DNA of 64,000 nucleotides from Sphingomonas sp. (GCF_026460985.1 NZ_JAPKNM010000001.1:243190-307189); one strand, 5' to 3'; positions 8,859 through 17,106 are shown, numbered from the stretch's first letter. Notes: generated from the sequence alone by a model not told the origin. Program-made: numbers and translations.

Positions 8859-9196
8859 CGGGGCGGCTGACCAGCGCGATGCTGGTGAGCGCGCTCGTCC
8901 GGCGAGTGAACCAGGCCGGCGGATCGGCGATGGTGCTCGCCAAGGGCGACGCCACGGCGGGCGGAATCCTCTGCCTCGCCTACCAGAAGGGCGTAGATCC
9001 GCGCTTCTTCGAGCGTGGCCTGGGGCCCACCGGGCTCCCCGCACTGATCGCCGCCGGCCCCCAAGATATGGGGGATGAGCAGGCGGTAAGCGACTATTGG
9101 CAGCGTCGCCGCAAATTCGATGGCGATTTGTGGGTAGTCGAACTGGATATCGCAGACGCCGAACGCTTCGCCGCTGAAGTGATGAACCTTTATTGA
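8855..9196 (+). CDS. DUF1491 family protein
   Basis: A 113-residue protein matching the alphaproteobacterial DUF1491 family, whose function is unknown. Visible landmarks are LTSAMLVSALVRRVNQAGGSAMVLAKGDATAGGI near the N-terminus and the C-terminal DYWQRRRKFDGDLWVVELDIADAERF. No signal peptide or membrane segment is apparent, so it is probably cytoplasmic. It starts within the stop of the thioesterase gene (ATGA), which suggests shared expression with ptsN and the thioesterase. Confidence 0.85.
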   Translation: MTGRLTSAMLVSALVRRVNQAGGSAMVLAKGDATAGGILCLAYQKGVDPRFFERGLGPTGLPALIAAGPQDMGDEQAVSDYWQRRRKFDGDLWVVELDIADAERFAAEVMNLY

Positions 9197-9351
9197 CTTT
9201 AAGGGCTCGCGCGCGGAAAGGCGGCAGAACGTTCCATAGCGTTGTGCCGATCGGGGTGTGAAACCGGGCGGTTACGCAGTCGGGGGGGAAGCCCGGCAGC
9301 CCATGTTTTTAGACGGGCTGTTGCGCGCCAACCGCACAGTAATGAAGCATA

Positions 9352-9999
9352 ATGAAGTTCATGCCACGCGCCGCGACCTTCGCGGCTGTGACTTTTTGCG
9401 CTGGCGCACTTGCGAATGCAGCCACGCTCGACGCCAGCCTGGTAAGCCAAGAGGCCCAGGTTCAGGCGGTCAACACCCAGGAACACCATGTTGTTCCGGC
9501 GCCGCAGATCGCGGCGCAGCCGGTCCTCAAGCAGGAAGGCGAGATCGTGCAGCCCCTCCCCGAGGCGGCACTCAAGGAAGACCAGGACTTCGCCACCCTC
9601 TCCGCCGCGGTCGCCGCGCATGAGGGCGATGCCGATTCCGATTCCGAACTCAACTGCCTCGCGGTCGGCGTCTATTACGAAGCGAAGAGCGAGCCGCTCG
9701 CGGGCCAGCTCGCCGTCGCCGACGTCATCATCAACCGCACCCAGTCGGGCCGCTTCCCCAAGTCGATCTGCTCGGTGATCACCCAGCGCGGCCAGTTCTC
9801 TTTCGTGCGCGGCGGCAAGCTGCCGACCCCGCCGGCCAATGCCCAGTGGCGCAAGGCGCTCGCCGTGGCCAAGGTCGCGCAGAAGGATCTGTGGGAGAGC
9901 CCTGCCGGCAACGCGCTCTATTTCCACGCGCGTTATGTGAAGCCGAGTTGGAACCGCGCGCGCGTCGCCACCGTCGGCAACCACGTCTTCTATCGCTGA
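9352..9999 (+). CDS. Cell wall hydrolase (SleB-like)
   Basis: A 215-residue secreted protein. The N-terminus (MKFMPRAATFAAVTFCAGALANA) reads as a signal peptide. After a low-complexity linker, the SleB/hydrolase-2 domain starts near residue 100: LNCLAVGVYYEAKSEPLAGQLAVADVIINR, then FPKSICSVITQRGQFSFVRGG and GNALYFHARYVKPSWNRARVATVGNHVFYR. Alphaproteobacterial members are thought to cleave peptidoglycan, with the glutamate in YYEA as a likely catalytic residue. The ATG at 9361 is an alternative start. The 155-bp gap upstream shows no clear motif. Confidence 0.88.
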   Translation: MKFMPRAATFAAVTFCAGALANAATLDASLVSQEAQVQAVNTQEHHVVPAPQIAAQPVLKQEGEIVQPLPEAALKEDQDFATLSAAVAAHEGDADSDSELNCLAVGVYYEAKSEPLAGQLAVADVIINRTQSGRFPKSICSVITQRGQFSFVRGGKLPTPPANAQWRKALAVAKVAQKDLWESPAGNALYFHARYVKPSWNRARVATVGNHVFYR

Positions 10000-10033
10000 T
10001 TCCGGTGCCGATCGCCCGAACGGGCTTTTCGGC

Positions 10034-10048
10034 GTTCGTGAAATGTTC
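10034..10048 (+). promoter_or_regulatory. LexA (SOS) box upstream of mmcB
   Basis: GTTC (10034-10037), seven bases, then GTTC (10045-10048) is a perfect match to the alphaproteobacterial LexA consensus GTTC-N7-GTTC. It ends 12 bp before the mmcB ATG at 10061. The mmcB gene of Caulobacter is reported as part of the LexA regulon, so position and neighbour agree. Confidence 0.85.
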
Positions 10049-10060
10049 TAACAGCCAGGG

Positions 10061-10540
10061 ATGACCTCCCCGGCTGTTCTGCCATCCGACGCATTGGTCG
10101 CGAGCGACGTCGCGCGCGGCGTGACGCGGATGCTGCTGCGCCACGACATCGCGGCGATAGCCGAGGTGCCGCTCGACGGCGGCCGGCGCGCCGACCTGAT
10201 GGCGCTCGACGCGCGCGGCAACATCGTCATCGTCGAGATCAAGGTCTCGCGCGCCGACCTGCTCGGCGACGCCAAATGGACCGACTATCTCGCGCATTGC
10301 GACCGCTTCTTCTGGGCGGTGCCGGCGGGGTTCGACTTGCGGCCGTTCGAGCAGGAGAGCTTCCTGCCCCAGCGCGCCGGGCTGATCGTCGCCGATCGCT
10401 ACGACGCGGCGGTGGTGCGCGAGGCGGCGACGGTGCCCCTCGCCGGCGCGACGCGCAAGAAATGCACTCTGGCCTTCGCCCGCCGCGCCGCGCGCCGCGT
10501 GACGCACCTGCTCGATCCCGAGGCGGAGCAGGTTTTCTAG
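10061..10540 (+). CDS. mmcB: MmcB family DNA repair protein (PD-(D/E)XK nuclease fold)
   Basis: A 159-residue protein of the MmcB family, first linked to mitomycin C resistance in Caulobacter. It contains a nuclease-like core: an acidic residue in RRADLMALDARGNIVIVEIKVSRADLLGD with the E-x-K motif VEIKVS near residue 55, then KWTDYLAHCDRFFWAVPAGFD and LIVADRYDAAVVREA, an arrangement seen in PD-(D/E)XK nucleases. A perfect LexA box lies 12 bp upstream of the ATG, supporting SOS control. It stands alone between the cell-wall hydrolase and a paired-palindrome repeat. Confidence 0.9.
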   Translation: MTSPAVLPSDALVASDVARGVTRMLLRHDIAAIAEVPLDGGRRADLMALDARGNIVIVEIKVSRADLLGDAKWTDYLAHCDRFFWAVPAGFDLRPFEQESFLPQRAGLIVADRYDAAVVREAATVPLAGATRKKCTLAFARRAARRVTHLLDPEAEQVF

Positions 10541-10580
10541 GGCAGGATCAGCTCAGGGTTCGGACTCAACTAAGCCCAAC

Positions 10581-10751
10581 CCGTCATCCCGGAAGTTAGG
10601 CTTTCCCGGAAAACCGCCAAGGTTTTCCGTTGGAAAGCCTTACTGTCCGGGATCCACCTCTCCACCAGCATCCGCCTCACGGTGGATCCCGGACAGCTCA
10701 ATTTTCTGACCAAATCACAGATTTGGAGAAAATTGGCTTCCGGGATGACGG
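10581..10751. repeat. Paired-palindrome intergenic repeat, GTCATCCCGG type with long arms
   Basis: The element starts CCGTCATCCCGGAAGTTAGG and ends CCGGGATGACGG at 10751. The interior holds nested palindromes, including GGAAAACCGCCAAGGTTTTCC and CCAAATCACAGATTTGG, and two facing copies of GTCCGGGATCCACC and GGTGGATCCCGGAC. It fills the convergent gap between mmcB and the ankyrin gene. Several hairpins in series could act as a two-way terminator. Confidence 0.75.
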
Positions 10752-10795
10752 TGGTTGCGTGCGGACCCTTAGACTGACAGCCCCAGCTCGCTTCG

Positions 10796-11404
10796 TCAGA
10801 GCTTCGGCCCCGCGCCCGTGGCCTTCTGCCCGCCCTTGGGCGCGTCGGCGAGCATCTTGGCGATCGCGGGCCAGCGCGTGCCCTCGCGGGCATAGTCGCG
10901 TGCCGACTTGCCGCTGCCGTAATCGGCGCGATCGGGATCGGCCTTGGCGTCGAGCAGCTGGCGGACGATGTCGACATTGTGCATCTGCACCGCCCGGATC
11001 AGCGGCGTCTCGCCGGCGGAATTGGCGAGGTTCACATTGGCGCGATAGCGGATCAGGATGCCGACGCCCTCGCTCCAATTCTGCCCGACCGCGACCATCA
11101 GCGCGGTGTTGCCGCGCCCGTCCTGGAGGTTGGGGTTGACGTCGTCGGCCTGGAGCAGCGCGCGCAGGTAGAGCGCGTCCGAGCGGCGCGCGACGATGTG
11201 CAGCGCGCCCTCGCCGCTGCCGCGATCCTTGGTGTTGACGATGCGCAGCGAGCGATCGAGCAGGAACTTGTTGACCTTGTTGCCGTCCGAATCCCGGATA
11301 GCCTTCAGGAACTCGTAGCCGTCCGAAAACTGCTGGGCGGCAGCGGGAACGACGGTGAGCGCGATTGCGGCGACAGCGGCTACGCGGAACGCACGAAAAC
11401 CCAT
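10796..11404 (-). CDS. Secreted ankyrin-repeat protein
   Basis: A 202-residue protein with a signal peptide (MGFRAFRVAAVAAIALTVVPAAA, cleavage near AAA-QQ), so probably periplasmic. It carries four ankyrin-type units, clearest in GEGALHIVARRSDALYLRALLQADDVNPNLQD, GNTALMVAVGQNWSEGVGILIRYRANVNLANS and GETPLIRAVQMHNVDIVRQLLDAKADPDRADY. Ankyrin repeats mediate protein binding; the partner is unknown. The C-terminus is lysine- and glycine-rich. It is divergent from the SCO gene, sharing a 57-bp gap with a GTTC pair of the wrong spacing for LexA. Confidence 0.85.
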   Translation of the reverse strand: MGFRAFRVAAVAAIALTVVPAAAQQFSDGYEFLKAIRDSDGNKVNKFLLDRSLRIVNTKDRGSGEGALHIVARRSDALYLRALLQADDVNPNLQDGRGNTALMVAVGQNWSEGVGILIRYRANVNLANSAGETPLIRAVQMHNVDIVRQLLDAKADPDRADYGSGKSARDYAREGTRWPAIAKMLADAPKGGQKATGAGPKL

Positions 11405-11461
11405 GATCTGGCTAAACCCCTAACTGAACCCCGGTTCTTGCAAGCGTTCGACTAACAGATC

Positions 11462-12064
11462 ATGGCTGACAGCACCATGTACAGGATGTTTCAGGTCGTT
11501 GCGCTCCTTTGCGCGCTCCCCCTCGCCGGCTGCGGCGCCGGCGTGCCCGAGCAGCCGCCGCTCGCCGGCGCGCGGATCGGGGGCAAGTTCGCGCTCACCG
11601 ACCAGAACGGCAGGACCGTGCGGGACACCGACTTCGCGGGCAAATATCGCATCGTCTATTTCGGCTATACCTATTGCCCCGACGTCTGCCCGACCGACAT
11701 GGCCAAGATCGGCCAGGCGATGAAGCAGCTCGACAAGGAAGCGCCCCGCATCGCGGAGAAGGTCGTCCCGATCTTCATCACCGTCGACCCCGAGCGCGAC
11801 ACGCCCGCGGCGATCAAGCAGTTCGTCGCCAATTTCCATCCGCGCGTGGTCGGGCTTACCGGCAGCCCGGAGGCGATCGCCGCGGTCGCCAAGAATTATG
11901 CGGTCTATTTCAAGAAGCAGCCCCCGGGCCCCGGCGGCGGCTATATGGTCGATCATCTCGCGGTCGCCTTCCTGATGGGGCCGAACGGCGAGCCGATCGC
12001 GTCGCTGCCGCTCGAAAAGGGCGGCTCGGCGATCGCCGAGCAAGTAAAGCATTGGGTGCGATGA
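11462..12064 (+). CDS. SCO1/SenC family copper chaperone, lipoprotein
   Basis: SCO proteins deliver copper to, or reduce, the CuA site of cytochrome oxidase. The 200-residue product has a lipoprotein signal (VALLCALPLAGC, lipobox cysteine near residue 22), then a thioredoxin-like fold with the copper-binding motif YCPDVCP and a distal histidine in MVDHLAVAFLM. FITVDPERDTPAAIKQF is also typical. Three in-frame ATGs lie close together at 11462, 11477 and 11486; the first is taken. The stop overlaps the next gene by 4 bp. No oxidase genes are in view. Confidence 0.92.
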   Translation: MADSTMYRMFQVVALLCALPLAGCGAGVPEQPPLAGARIGGKFALTDQNGRTVRDTDFAGKYRIVYFGYTYCPDVCPTDMAKIGQAMKQLDKEAPRIAEKVVPIFITVDPERDTPAAIKQFVANFHPRVVGLTGSPEAIAAVAKNYAVYFKKQPPGPGGGYMVDHLAVAFLMGPNGEPIASLPLEKGGSAIAEQVKHWVR

Positions 12065-12495
12065 GCGCGCGCTTCTGGGAGGATACGCCGCTCGCGAAGC
12101 TCGATCGGGCCCAGTGGGAAGCCTTGTGCGACGGCTGCGGCAAATGCTGCGTCCACAAGCTCGAGGACGAGGAAACCGGCGAGCTCCATGCCACCAACGT
12201 CGCGTGCCGGCTGCTCGATCGCCGGATGGGTCGGTGCAGCGACTATCGCCATCGCCATGCCTATGTGAGCGAATGCGTGCGCCTGAACGCGAACAATGTC
12301 GCCGGGATCGAATGGCTGCCCTCGACCTGCGCCTATCGGCTGCGCGCCGAGGGCAAGCCGCTGCCCGAATGGCATTATCTCGTCTGCGGCGATCGCGAGG
12401 CGGTGCACGCGGCCGGCCAGTCGACGCGCGGCTGGACGATCTCCGAGGACGATGCCGGCGATTTCGAGCACCATCTCGTGGACCGGGAGCTTTGA
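12061..12495 (+). CDS. YcgN/UPF0260 family cysteine-cluster protein
   Basis: A 144-residue protein of the UPF0260 (YcgN) family. It begins FWEDTPLAKLDRAQWEALCDGCGKCC and carries further cysteines in VACRLLDRRMGRCSDY and SECVRL, a CxxCxxxCC-type set that probably binds a metal or iron-sulfur cluster. The substrate and role are not known. The start overlaps the SCO stop (ATGA) and its own stop overlaps the next gene, so three genes form a tight rightward unit. Confidence 0.88.
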   Translation: MSARFWEDTPLAKLDRAQWEALCDGCGKCCVHKLEDEETGELHATNVACRLLDRRMGRCSDYRHRHAYVSECVRLNANNVAGIEWLPSTCAYRLRAEGKPLPEWHYLVCGDREAVHAAGQSTRGWTISEDDAGDFEHHLVDREL

Positions 12496-13178
12496 GCGCG
12501 GGAATCGAAGTGGTGCGCCACGCGCGGGCGCGCTGCATGCGCCTCGCGGTCGATCCGCGCGACGGCCGCGTGCGGCTCACGCTCCCGCCACGCGCCTCGC
12601 TCAAGAAGGGGCTGGCCTGGGCCGAGGAGCAGCATGCCTGGATCGCCGCCCAGCAGGCGCGGCTTCCCGAGACGCTGCCGCTGACTCCCGGCGCGCGCTT
12701 TCCGTTTGCGGGGCGCGAGATCGAGATCCTCTCGGTGCCTTCGGCCCCGCGGACGCCGAAGCTCGAGCAGGACAGGCTGATCTGCGGCGGCCCACGCGAG
12801 GGGCTCGAGCGCCGCGTGGCACGCTGGCTGCGCGCCGAGGCGCTCCGTGTGCTCAGCGCCGAGACCGCCGAATATGCCGCGCGGGCCGGGGTGATCGTGA
12901 CGCGCGTCTCGGTGGGCGATCCGCGCGGCCGCTGGGGGAGCTGCGCCTCGTCGGGCGCGATCCGCTACAGCTGGCGGCTGATCCTGGCGCCCGACTTCGT
13001 CCGCCGCGCGACGGTCGCGCACGAAGTCGCGCATCGCATCCACATGAACCACTCGCCCGCCTTCCACCGGCTGGTGGCGGTCCTGTACGAAGCCGATCCG
13101 ACCCCGGCGCGGCAGTGGCTGCGCCGGCACGGATCCGCGCTGCACTGGGTGGGGCGCGGGGACGTGGCGGCGCTGTAA
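12492..13178 (+). CDS. YgjP-like (SprT/M48-type) zinc metallopeptidase domain protein
   Basis: A 228-residue protein of the YgjP/DUF45 family. The metal-binding motif HEVAH appears in ATVAHEVAHRIHMNHSPAFHRLVAVL with the third histidine in the downstream HSPAFH segment. GDPRGRWGSCASSGAIRYSWRLILAP is the family's other conserved block. Many members have uncertain peptidase activity. The start is taken as the TTG at 12492 that overlaps the YcgN stop by 4 bp; the GTG at 12510 is an alternative. A repeat element follows the stop. Confidence 0.82.
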   Translation: MSAGIEVVRHARARCMRLAVDPRDGRVRLTLPPRASLKKGLAWAEEQHAWIAAQQARLPETLPLTPGARFPFAGREIEILSVPSAPRTPKLEQDRLICGGPREGLERRVARWLRAEALRVLSAETAEYAARAGVIVTRVSVGDPRGRWGSCASSGAIRYSWRLILAPDFVRRATVAHEVAHRIHMNHSPAFHRLVAVLYEADPTPARQWLRRHGSALHWVGRGDVAAL

Positions 13179-13190
13179 CAGGACAAACAT

Positions 13191-13339
13191 GCCCCTCCCT
13201 GCTTGCAGGGAGGGGTTGGGGGTGGGTGCGCGCGTCTGCGCGCCTAGAGACTCATTGCCCAGCATCGAAGCGCCGGACGAGGCATCGAGCCTCGCCCGGC
13301 GCTACCCACCCCTTGATCCCCTCCCTTGCAGGGAGGGGA
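13191..13339. repeat. Paired-palindrome intergenic repeat, CCCCTCCCTGC type
   Basis: CCCCTCCCTGCTTGCAGGGA at 13192 and CCCCTCCCTTGCAGGGAGGGG ending at 13338 are each palindromic and bracket an interior with GGTGGGTGCGCGCGTCTGCG on the left and TACCCACCCC on the right. The same family appears at 26288-26532, 47086-47225 and 63892-64000. It lies in the convergent gap between the metallopeptidase and the PBP1A gene, a natural place for a bidirectional terminator. Confidence 0.8.
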
Positions 13340-13359
13340 AAACTGAATGTCGATCAGGC

Positions 13360-15483
13360 TTAGAACCCTTCCGGATTCTCGCGCGGCGGCGTGCGGTCCT
13401 GCTGCTGGCGGGGGGCGTCGCGTGGCGGCGGCGCGCGGGCGGGATCGACGGGCGGCGGCGGGGGGCGATTGCCGGTCATCCGGTCGATCCAGTCCTGGTC
13501 GAGGCGCTCGTCGGGCGCCTGTTCCTCGGTGCCGTCGCTGCGTGGCTGCTGGTCCTCGGGCAGCGGATTGCCGTCGGGATCGACGAACATGCCGTTGTCG
13601 GGCGCGTAATAGGCATTGTCCTCGGGCTCGAGCTGCCATTCGGGCAGGGTCACCTGCGTCTCGAACTGCTCGACCGGGCGATTGGCGACCGCCTTGCTCA
13701 TGAAGGCGGAGAAGGCGCGCGCCGGGGCGGTGCCGCCCTGCAGCCCGGGGACGACCTTGGCGTCGTCGCGGCCCATCCACACCCCGGTGGTGAGGCCGGA
13801 GGAGAAGCCGACGAACCAGCCGTCCTTGTTCGATGTGGTCGTGCCGGTCTTGCCCGCGACCGGGCGGCCGATCTGAGCGGCGCGGCCGGTGCCGGTGGCG
13901 ACCGCGGTCTGGAGCAGGTCGGTCATCTGCGCGGCGACATAGGGCGCGACCAGCACATGGCTGGTGTCGACCTCGTGCTGGTAGATCACGTTGCCGTTCG
14001 CGGTGACCCGCGTGATGCCATAGGGCGTGACCGCGACGCCCTTCTGCCCCACCGAGGCGAAGGCGCGGGTCATGTCGATCAGCCGGACGTTCGAGGTGCC
14101 GAGCACCATCGCCGGCTGGGTGTTGATCGGCGTGGTGATGCCGAAGCGGCGCGCCATGTCCGCGACGGTGCCGAAGCCGACTTCCTGGCCCAGCTTCGCC
14201 GCGATCGTGTTGATCGAGTAAGTGAAGGCGGTGCGGATGGTGATCTGGCCCGAATTGCGCCCCGAATTGTTGCGCGGGCTCCAGCCGTTGATCGTCACCG
14301 GCTCGTCGACAACCATGTCGTCGACCTTGTGGCCGGCCTCGAGCGCGGCGAGATAGACGAACAGCTTGAACGCCGATCCCGGCTGGCGGACGGCTTGGGT
14401 CGCGCGGTTGTAGATCGACGCGACATAGTCCTTGCCGCCCACCATCGCGCGCACCGCGCCGTCGCGGTCGAGGCTGACCAGCGCGCCCTGCGCGTTGCCG
14501 GGGGCGTTCCTGCGGATCGCCTCGTCCGCGGCGCGCTGCATGTTCAGGTCCAGCGTCGTCCACACCTCGAGCGGCGCCTCGGTCTCGTCGATCAGCACCT
14601 CCAGCTGGGGCAGCGCCCAGTCGGTGAAATAGCGGACGCTGTTCTGGCGCGGCTCGGGGGCGAGCTTCACCGTCCTCGGATCGGTCGCCGCGGCGGTCGC
14701 CTGGCTGATCTTGCCGGTCTCGGCCATCACGTCGAGCACGACGCTGGCGCGGCTCACCGCGGCCTCGGCGTCGGCGGTGGGCGAATAATGCGAGGGCGCC
14801 TTGACCAGCCCGGCGATCACCGCCGCCTCGGCGAGGCTCAATTCGGTCGCCGGATGGCCGAAGAACTTGCGGCTCGCCGCGTCGATGCCATAGGCGCCGC
14901 CGCCGAAATAGACCTTGTTGAGATAGAGCTCGAGGATCTGCTCCTTCGAGAATTTCCGCTCGATCGCCAGCGCGAGCACCGCCTCGCGCATCTTCCGCCC
15001 GAAATCGTACTTGTTCGACAGGAAGATCGTGCGCGCGACCTGCTGGGTGATCGTCGAGGCGCCCTGGAGGCGGCGGCCCGAGCCGCGATTGGCGATGCCG
15101 GTGCGCACCGCGCGCATCAGGCCCCAGGGATCGACGCCCCAGTGATTCTCGAAGCGCCGATCCTCGACCGCGATGATCGCATCCTTCATCACCTGCGGGA
15201 TCTGGTCGTACTTGACCCATTCGCCATAGCTCGGCCCGAGCGACACCAGCACGGTGCCGTCGACGGCGTGGACGCGGATCATCTGCCCGTTGGGCGAGGA
15301 TTTGAGCTCGTCATAGCTCGGCAGCGACGATCGCGTCGAATAGACCGCGATCGCCAAAGCGGCGACGGCGAGCAGCCCGACGCTGATCCCGCCGATCAGC
15401 GTCCACAGCCCCAATCGCCGCCAGCCCGAGCCGGTGCGCCACCAGGATTTGCGTTTGGGGGTTTGCGGTTTTCTGGAAGCCAT
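13360..15483 (-). CDS. Penicillin-binding protein 1A (bifunctional transglycosylase/transpeptidase)
   Basis: Class A PBPs polymerise and cross-link peptidoglycan at the outer face of the inner membrane. The 707-residue protein has a cytoplasmic basic tail, one membrane segment (about 26-48) and a GT51 domain with the catalytic glutamate in VEDRRFENHWGVD (about 106-118) and GASTITQQVARTIFL. The transpeptidase domain has SAFK (serine nucleophile), SIN and KTGTT. The C-terminus is rich in proline, acidic and arginine residues. The length is normal. It is a single gene between a repeat and msrB. Confidence 0.95.
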   Translation of the reverse strand: MASRKPQTPKRKSWWRTGSGWRRLGLWTLIGGISVGLLAVAALAIAVYSTRSSLPSYDELKSSPNGQMIRVHAVDGTVLVSLGPSYGEWVKYDQIPQVMKDAIIAVEDRRFENHWGVDPWGLMRAVRTGIANRGSGRRLQGASTITQQVARTIFLSNKYDFGRKMREAVLALAIERKFSKEQILELYLNKVYFGGGAYGIDAASRKFFGHPATELSLAEAAVIAGLVKAPSHYSPTADAEAAVSRASVVLDVMAETGKISQATAAATDPRTVKLAPEPRQNSVRYFTDWALPQLEVLIDETEAPLEVWTTLDLNMQRAADEAIRRNAPGNAQGALVSLDRDGAVRAMVGGKDYVASIYNRATQAVRQPGSAFKLFVYLAALEAGHKVDDMVVDEPVTINGWSPRNNSGRNSGQITIRTAFTYSINTIAAKLGQEVGFGTVADMARRFGITTPINTQPAMVLGTSNVRLIDMTRAFASVGQKGVAVTPYGITRVTANGNVIYQHEVDTSHVLVAPYVAAQMTDLLQTAVATGTGRAAQIGRPVAGKTGTTTSNKDGWFVGFSSGLTTGVWMGRDDAKVVPGLQGGTAPARAFSAFMSKAVANRPVEQFETQVTLPEWQLEPEDNAYYAPDNGMFVDPDGNPLPEDQQPRSDGTEEQAPDERLDQDWIDRMTGNRPPPPPVDPARAPPPRDAPRQQQDRTPPRENPEGF

Positions 15484-15524
15484 CGGAAGCGGTGGTTAAG
15501 CCCTAAACCGGCGGCTCACAAGAA

Positions 15525-15959
15525 TCAGGCGCCGGAAGGTTCGAGGCTAGCGCCGTTTGCGTTGCCGGCGCGTGAACGGAATTCGAGGCTCACCGAGTTC
15601 ATGCAATAGCGCAGCCCCGTCGGCGGCGGGCCGTCGGGGAAGACATGGCCGAGATGGCCGTCGCAGCGCGCGCAGCGCACTTCGACGCGGCGCATGCCAT
15701 GGCTGACATCGGCATGCTCGACGACATGGCCGGCCGCCACCGGCTGGGTGAAGCTCGGCCAGCCCGATCCCGAATCATATTTGTCGGCGCTGTCGAACAG
15801 CTCGAGCTGGCATGCCGCGCAGCGATAGAGGCCGTCGGCCTTGTTGTCGTTGTAGCGGCCGGAAAAGGCGCGCTCGGTGCCGGCTTCGCGCAGTACATGG
15901 AATTGTTCGGGAGTGAGCCGCTTGCGCCACTCGGACTCGGACAGGTTGAGCTGCTCCAT
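15525..15959 (-). CDS. msrB: Peptide-methionine (R)-S-oxide reductase MsrB
   Basis: MsrB reduces the R-epimer of methionine sulfoxide in proteins. The 144-residue product has the two CxxC zinc pairs, [11 protein letters not shown] and [14 protein letters not shown], the [10 protein letters not shown] segment, and the catalytic cysteine in [13 protein letters not shown]. No signal peptide is visible, so it is cytoplasmic. An MsrA with a signal peptide is encoded separately at 37914-38567. The gene runs leftwards, downstream of crtZ, which starts on the same strand. Confidence 0.96.
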   Translation of the reverse strand: MEQLNLSESEWRKRLTPEQFHVLREAGTERAFSGRYNDNKADGLYRCAACQLELFDSADKYDSGSGWPSFTQPVAAGHVVEHADVSHGMRRVEVRCARCDGHLGHVFPDGPPPTGLRYCMNSVSLEFRSRAGNANGASLEPSGA

Positions 15960-15990
15960 GACTCTGATGTGTGCTCAGGCGCGGCGCGCG

Positions 15991-16491
15991 TCAATCCGCG
16001 TCGATAGTGGTATGAATCCGCCCGCCGTGCGCCTTGAGCCGGCGCTTCAGCGCCTCGGCGCGCGGCGCCCAGAGGAAGCCGAAGCTCACCGTGCCGTGCT
16101 TGCTCGCCACCGCATGGTGCAGCCTGTGCGCCTGGACGATGCGCTTCAGATAGCGCGAGCGGGCGACATGGCGGTGCGGCAGCCGCCGGTGGACGAGTAT
16201 GTCGTGGAAGCCGAAATAGATCGCGCCGTAAGCGGCGATGCCCGCGCCGATCCAGGTGCAGCCCGGCCACCAGCCGAGCCGGACGCCGCCGAGCAGCAGC
16301 AGGATCGAGGGGATGGCGAAGACCACCGCGTAGAGATCGTTGCGCTCGAACGCACCGGTACGGGGCTGGTGATGGCTCTTGTGGAGGAACCAGCCCGGGC
16401 CGTGCATCACCCAGCGATGCGCGGCATAGGCGAAGCCCTCCATGCCGAGGATCGTTGCCAAAAACAGCAGGATGCCCAAAGCGGGATGCAT
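15991..16491 (-). CDS. crtZ: Beta-carotene 3-hydroxylase (CrtZ-type)
   Basis: CrtZ is a membrane di-iron hydroxylase that adds 3-hydroxyl groups to beta-ionone rings, on the route to zeaxanthin and nostoxanthin-type yellow pigments of sphingomonads. The 166-residue protein has four histidine motifs: HRWVMHG, HKSHHQ, HDILVHRRLPHRH and HRLHHA, with hydrophobic segments between. The ATG at 16491 was chosen because MHPALGILLFLATI begins a membrane helix and gives the usual length. No other carotenoid genes are in the window. Its start is only 25 bp from that of a divergent lipoprotein gene. Confidence 0.93.
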   Translation of the reverse strand: MHPALGILLFLATILGMEGFAYAAHRWVMHGPGWFLHKSHHQPRTGAFERNDLYAVVFAIPSILLLLGGVRLGWWPGCTWIGAGIAAYGAIYFGFHDILVHRRLPHRHVARSRYLKRIVQAHRLHHAVASKHGTVSFGFLWAPRAEALKRRLKAHGGRIHTTIDAD

Positions 16492-16516
16492 CGAGGCGAT
16501 ATAGCGAGGGCGTGCA

Positions 16517-16825
16517 ATGCTTGCGAGGTGGGTGATGGTTCTGGGCGCGGCGGCTCTGCTTTCGGGCTGCGCGGTTCCCGAGGCGCGGCTGCGCTCGGGG
16601 CTGATCCGCGCGGGACTGCCCAAGCCGCTTTCGGCGTGCATGGCCGAGCGGATGGTCGACCGGCTGTCGCTCAAGCAGCTGATGCGGATCGCCGACCTGC
16701 CTTATGCGGGCGGCGCCGAGTCGGTCGACCAGTTCCTCCACCGGGTTCGGGCGCTCGGCGACGCGGAGATCCTGGGCGTCACCACGAGCTCGGCCGCGCT
16801 CTGCGCGACTGGGCTGGCGGGCTGA
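16517..16825 (+). CDS. Small predicted lipoprotein, function unknown
   Basis: A 102-residue protein with a lipoprotein signal: MLARWVMVLGAAALLSGC, with the lipobox cysteine near residue 18. The remainder (SGLIRAGLPKPLSACMAERMVDRLSLKQLMRIADLP) has two further cysteines, in ACMAER and ALCATG, that could form a disulfide in the periplasm. I do not recognise a named family, although small lipoproteins of this type are common in sphingomonads. A GAGG Shine-Dalgarno lies seven bases before the ATG. It is divergent from crtZ. Confidence 0.7.
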   Translation: MLARWVMVLGAAALLSGCAVPEARLRSGLIRAGLPKPLSACMAERMVDRLSLKQLMRIADLPYAGGAESVDQFLHRVRALGDAEILGVTTSSAALCATGLAG

Positions 16826-16826
16826 A

Positions 16827-17053
16827 ATTCCTCCCCGAGCTTGTCTCGGGGAGGGGGACCACGCGAAGCGTGGTGGAGGGGAGTGCGGGTCGAACATGCC
16901 CCGCATGTTCGAGGATCGTCTGGGGGACGATCCGACCCTGCACTCCACAGGCGCGGAATGCGCCCTCTCACAAAGGACAGCCGCTGCGCGGCGCCCCACC
17001 ACCACGACGCTGCGCGTCGCGGTCCCCCTCCCCGAGACGAGCTCGGGGAGGAA
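16827..17053. repeat. Paired-palindrome intergenic repeat, CTCCCCGAGCTTGTCTCGG type
   Basis: The left arm ATTCCTCCCCGAGCTTGTCT and the right arm ending GAGCTCGGGGAGGAACT are inverted copies. The interior carries nested hairpins: CCACGCGAAGCGTGG, TCGAACATGCCCCGCATGTTCGA, and TCGTCTGGGGGACGA. It takes up most of the 375-bp gap between the small lipoprotein gene and sucC. This family was not seen elsewhere in the window. Confidence 0.75.
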
Positions 17054-17089
17054 CTAACTAGCTGCCCATACCGCCCACACGGAACTATA

Positions 17090-17106
17090 TTGCAACTAAC
17101 TCGCAA
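17090..17106. promoter_or_regulatory. TTGC-N9-GCAA palindrome upstream of sucC
   Basis: TTGCAACTAACTCGCAA is an interrupted palindrome 94 bp before the sucC ATG. It shares 14 of 17 bases with a site at 40614-40630 upstream of a cyclophilin gene, and its ACTCGCA half with a site overlapping the feoA start. The form resembles Fur-family boxes of alphaproteobacteria. Identity of the regulator is inference. Confidence 0.45.

Noticed and set aside
11434..11449. GTTC pair between the ankyrin and SCO genes as a LexA box
   Set aside because: The half-sites are separated by eight bases, not seven.
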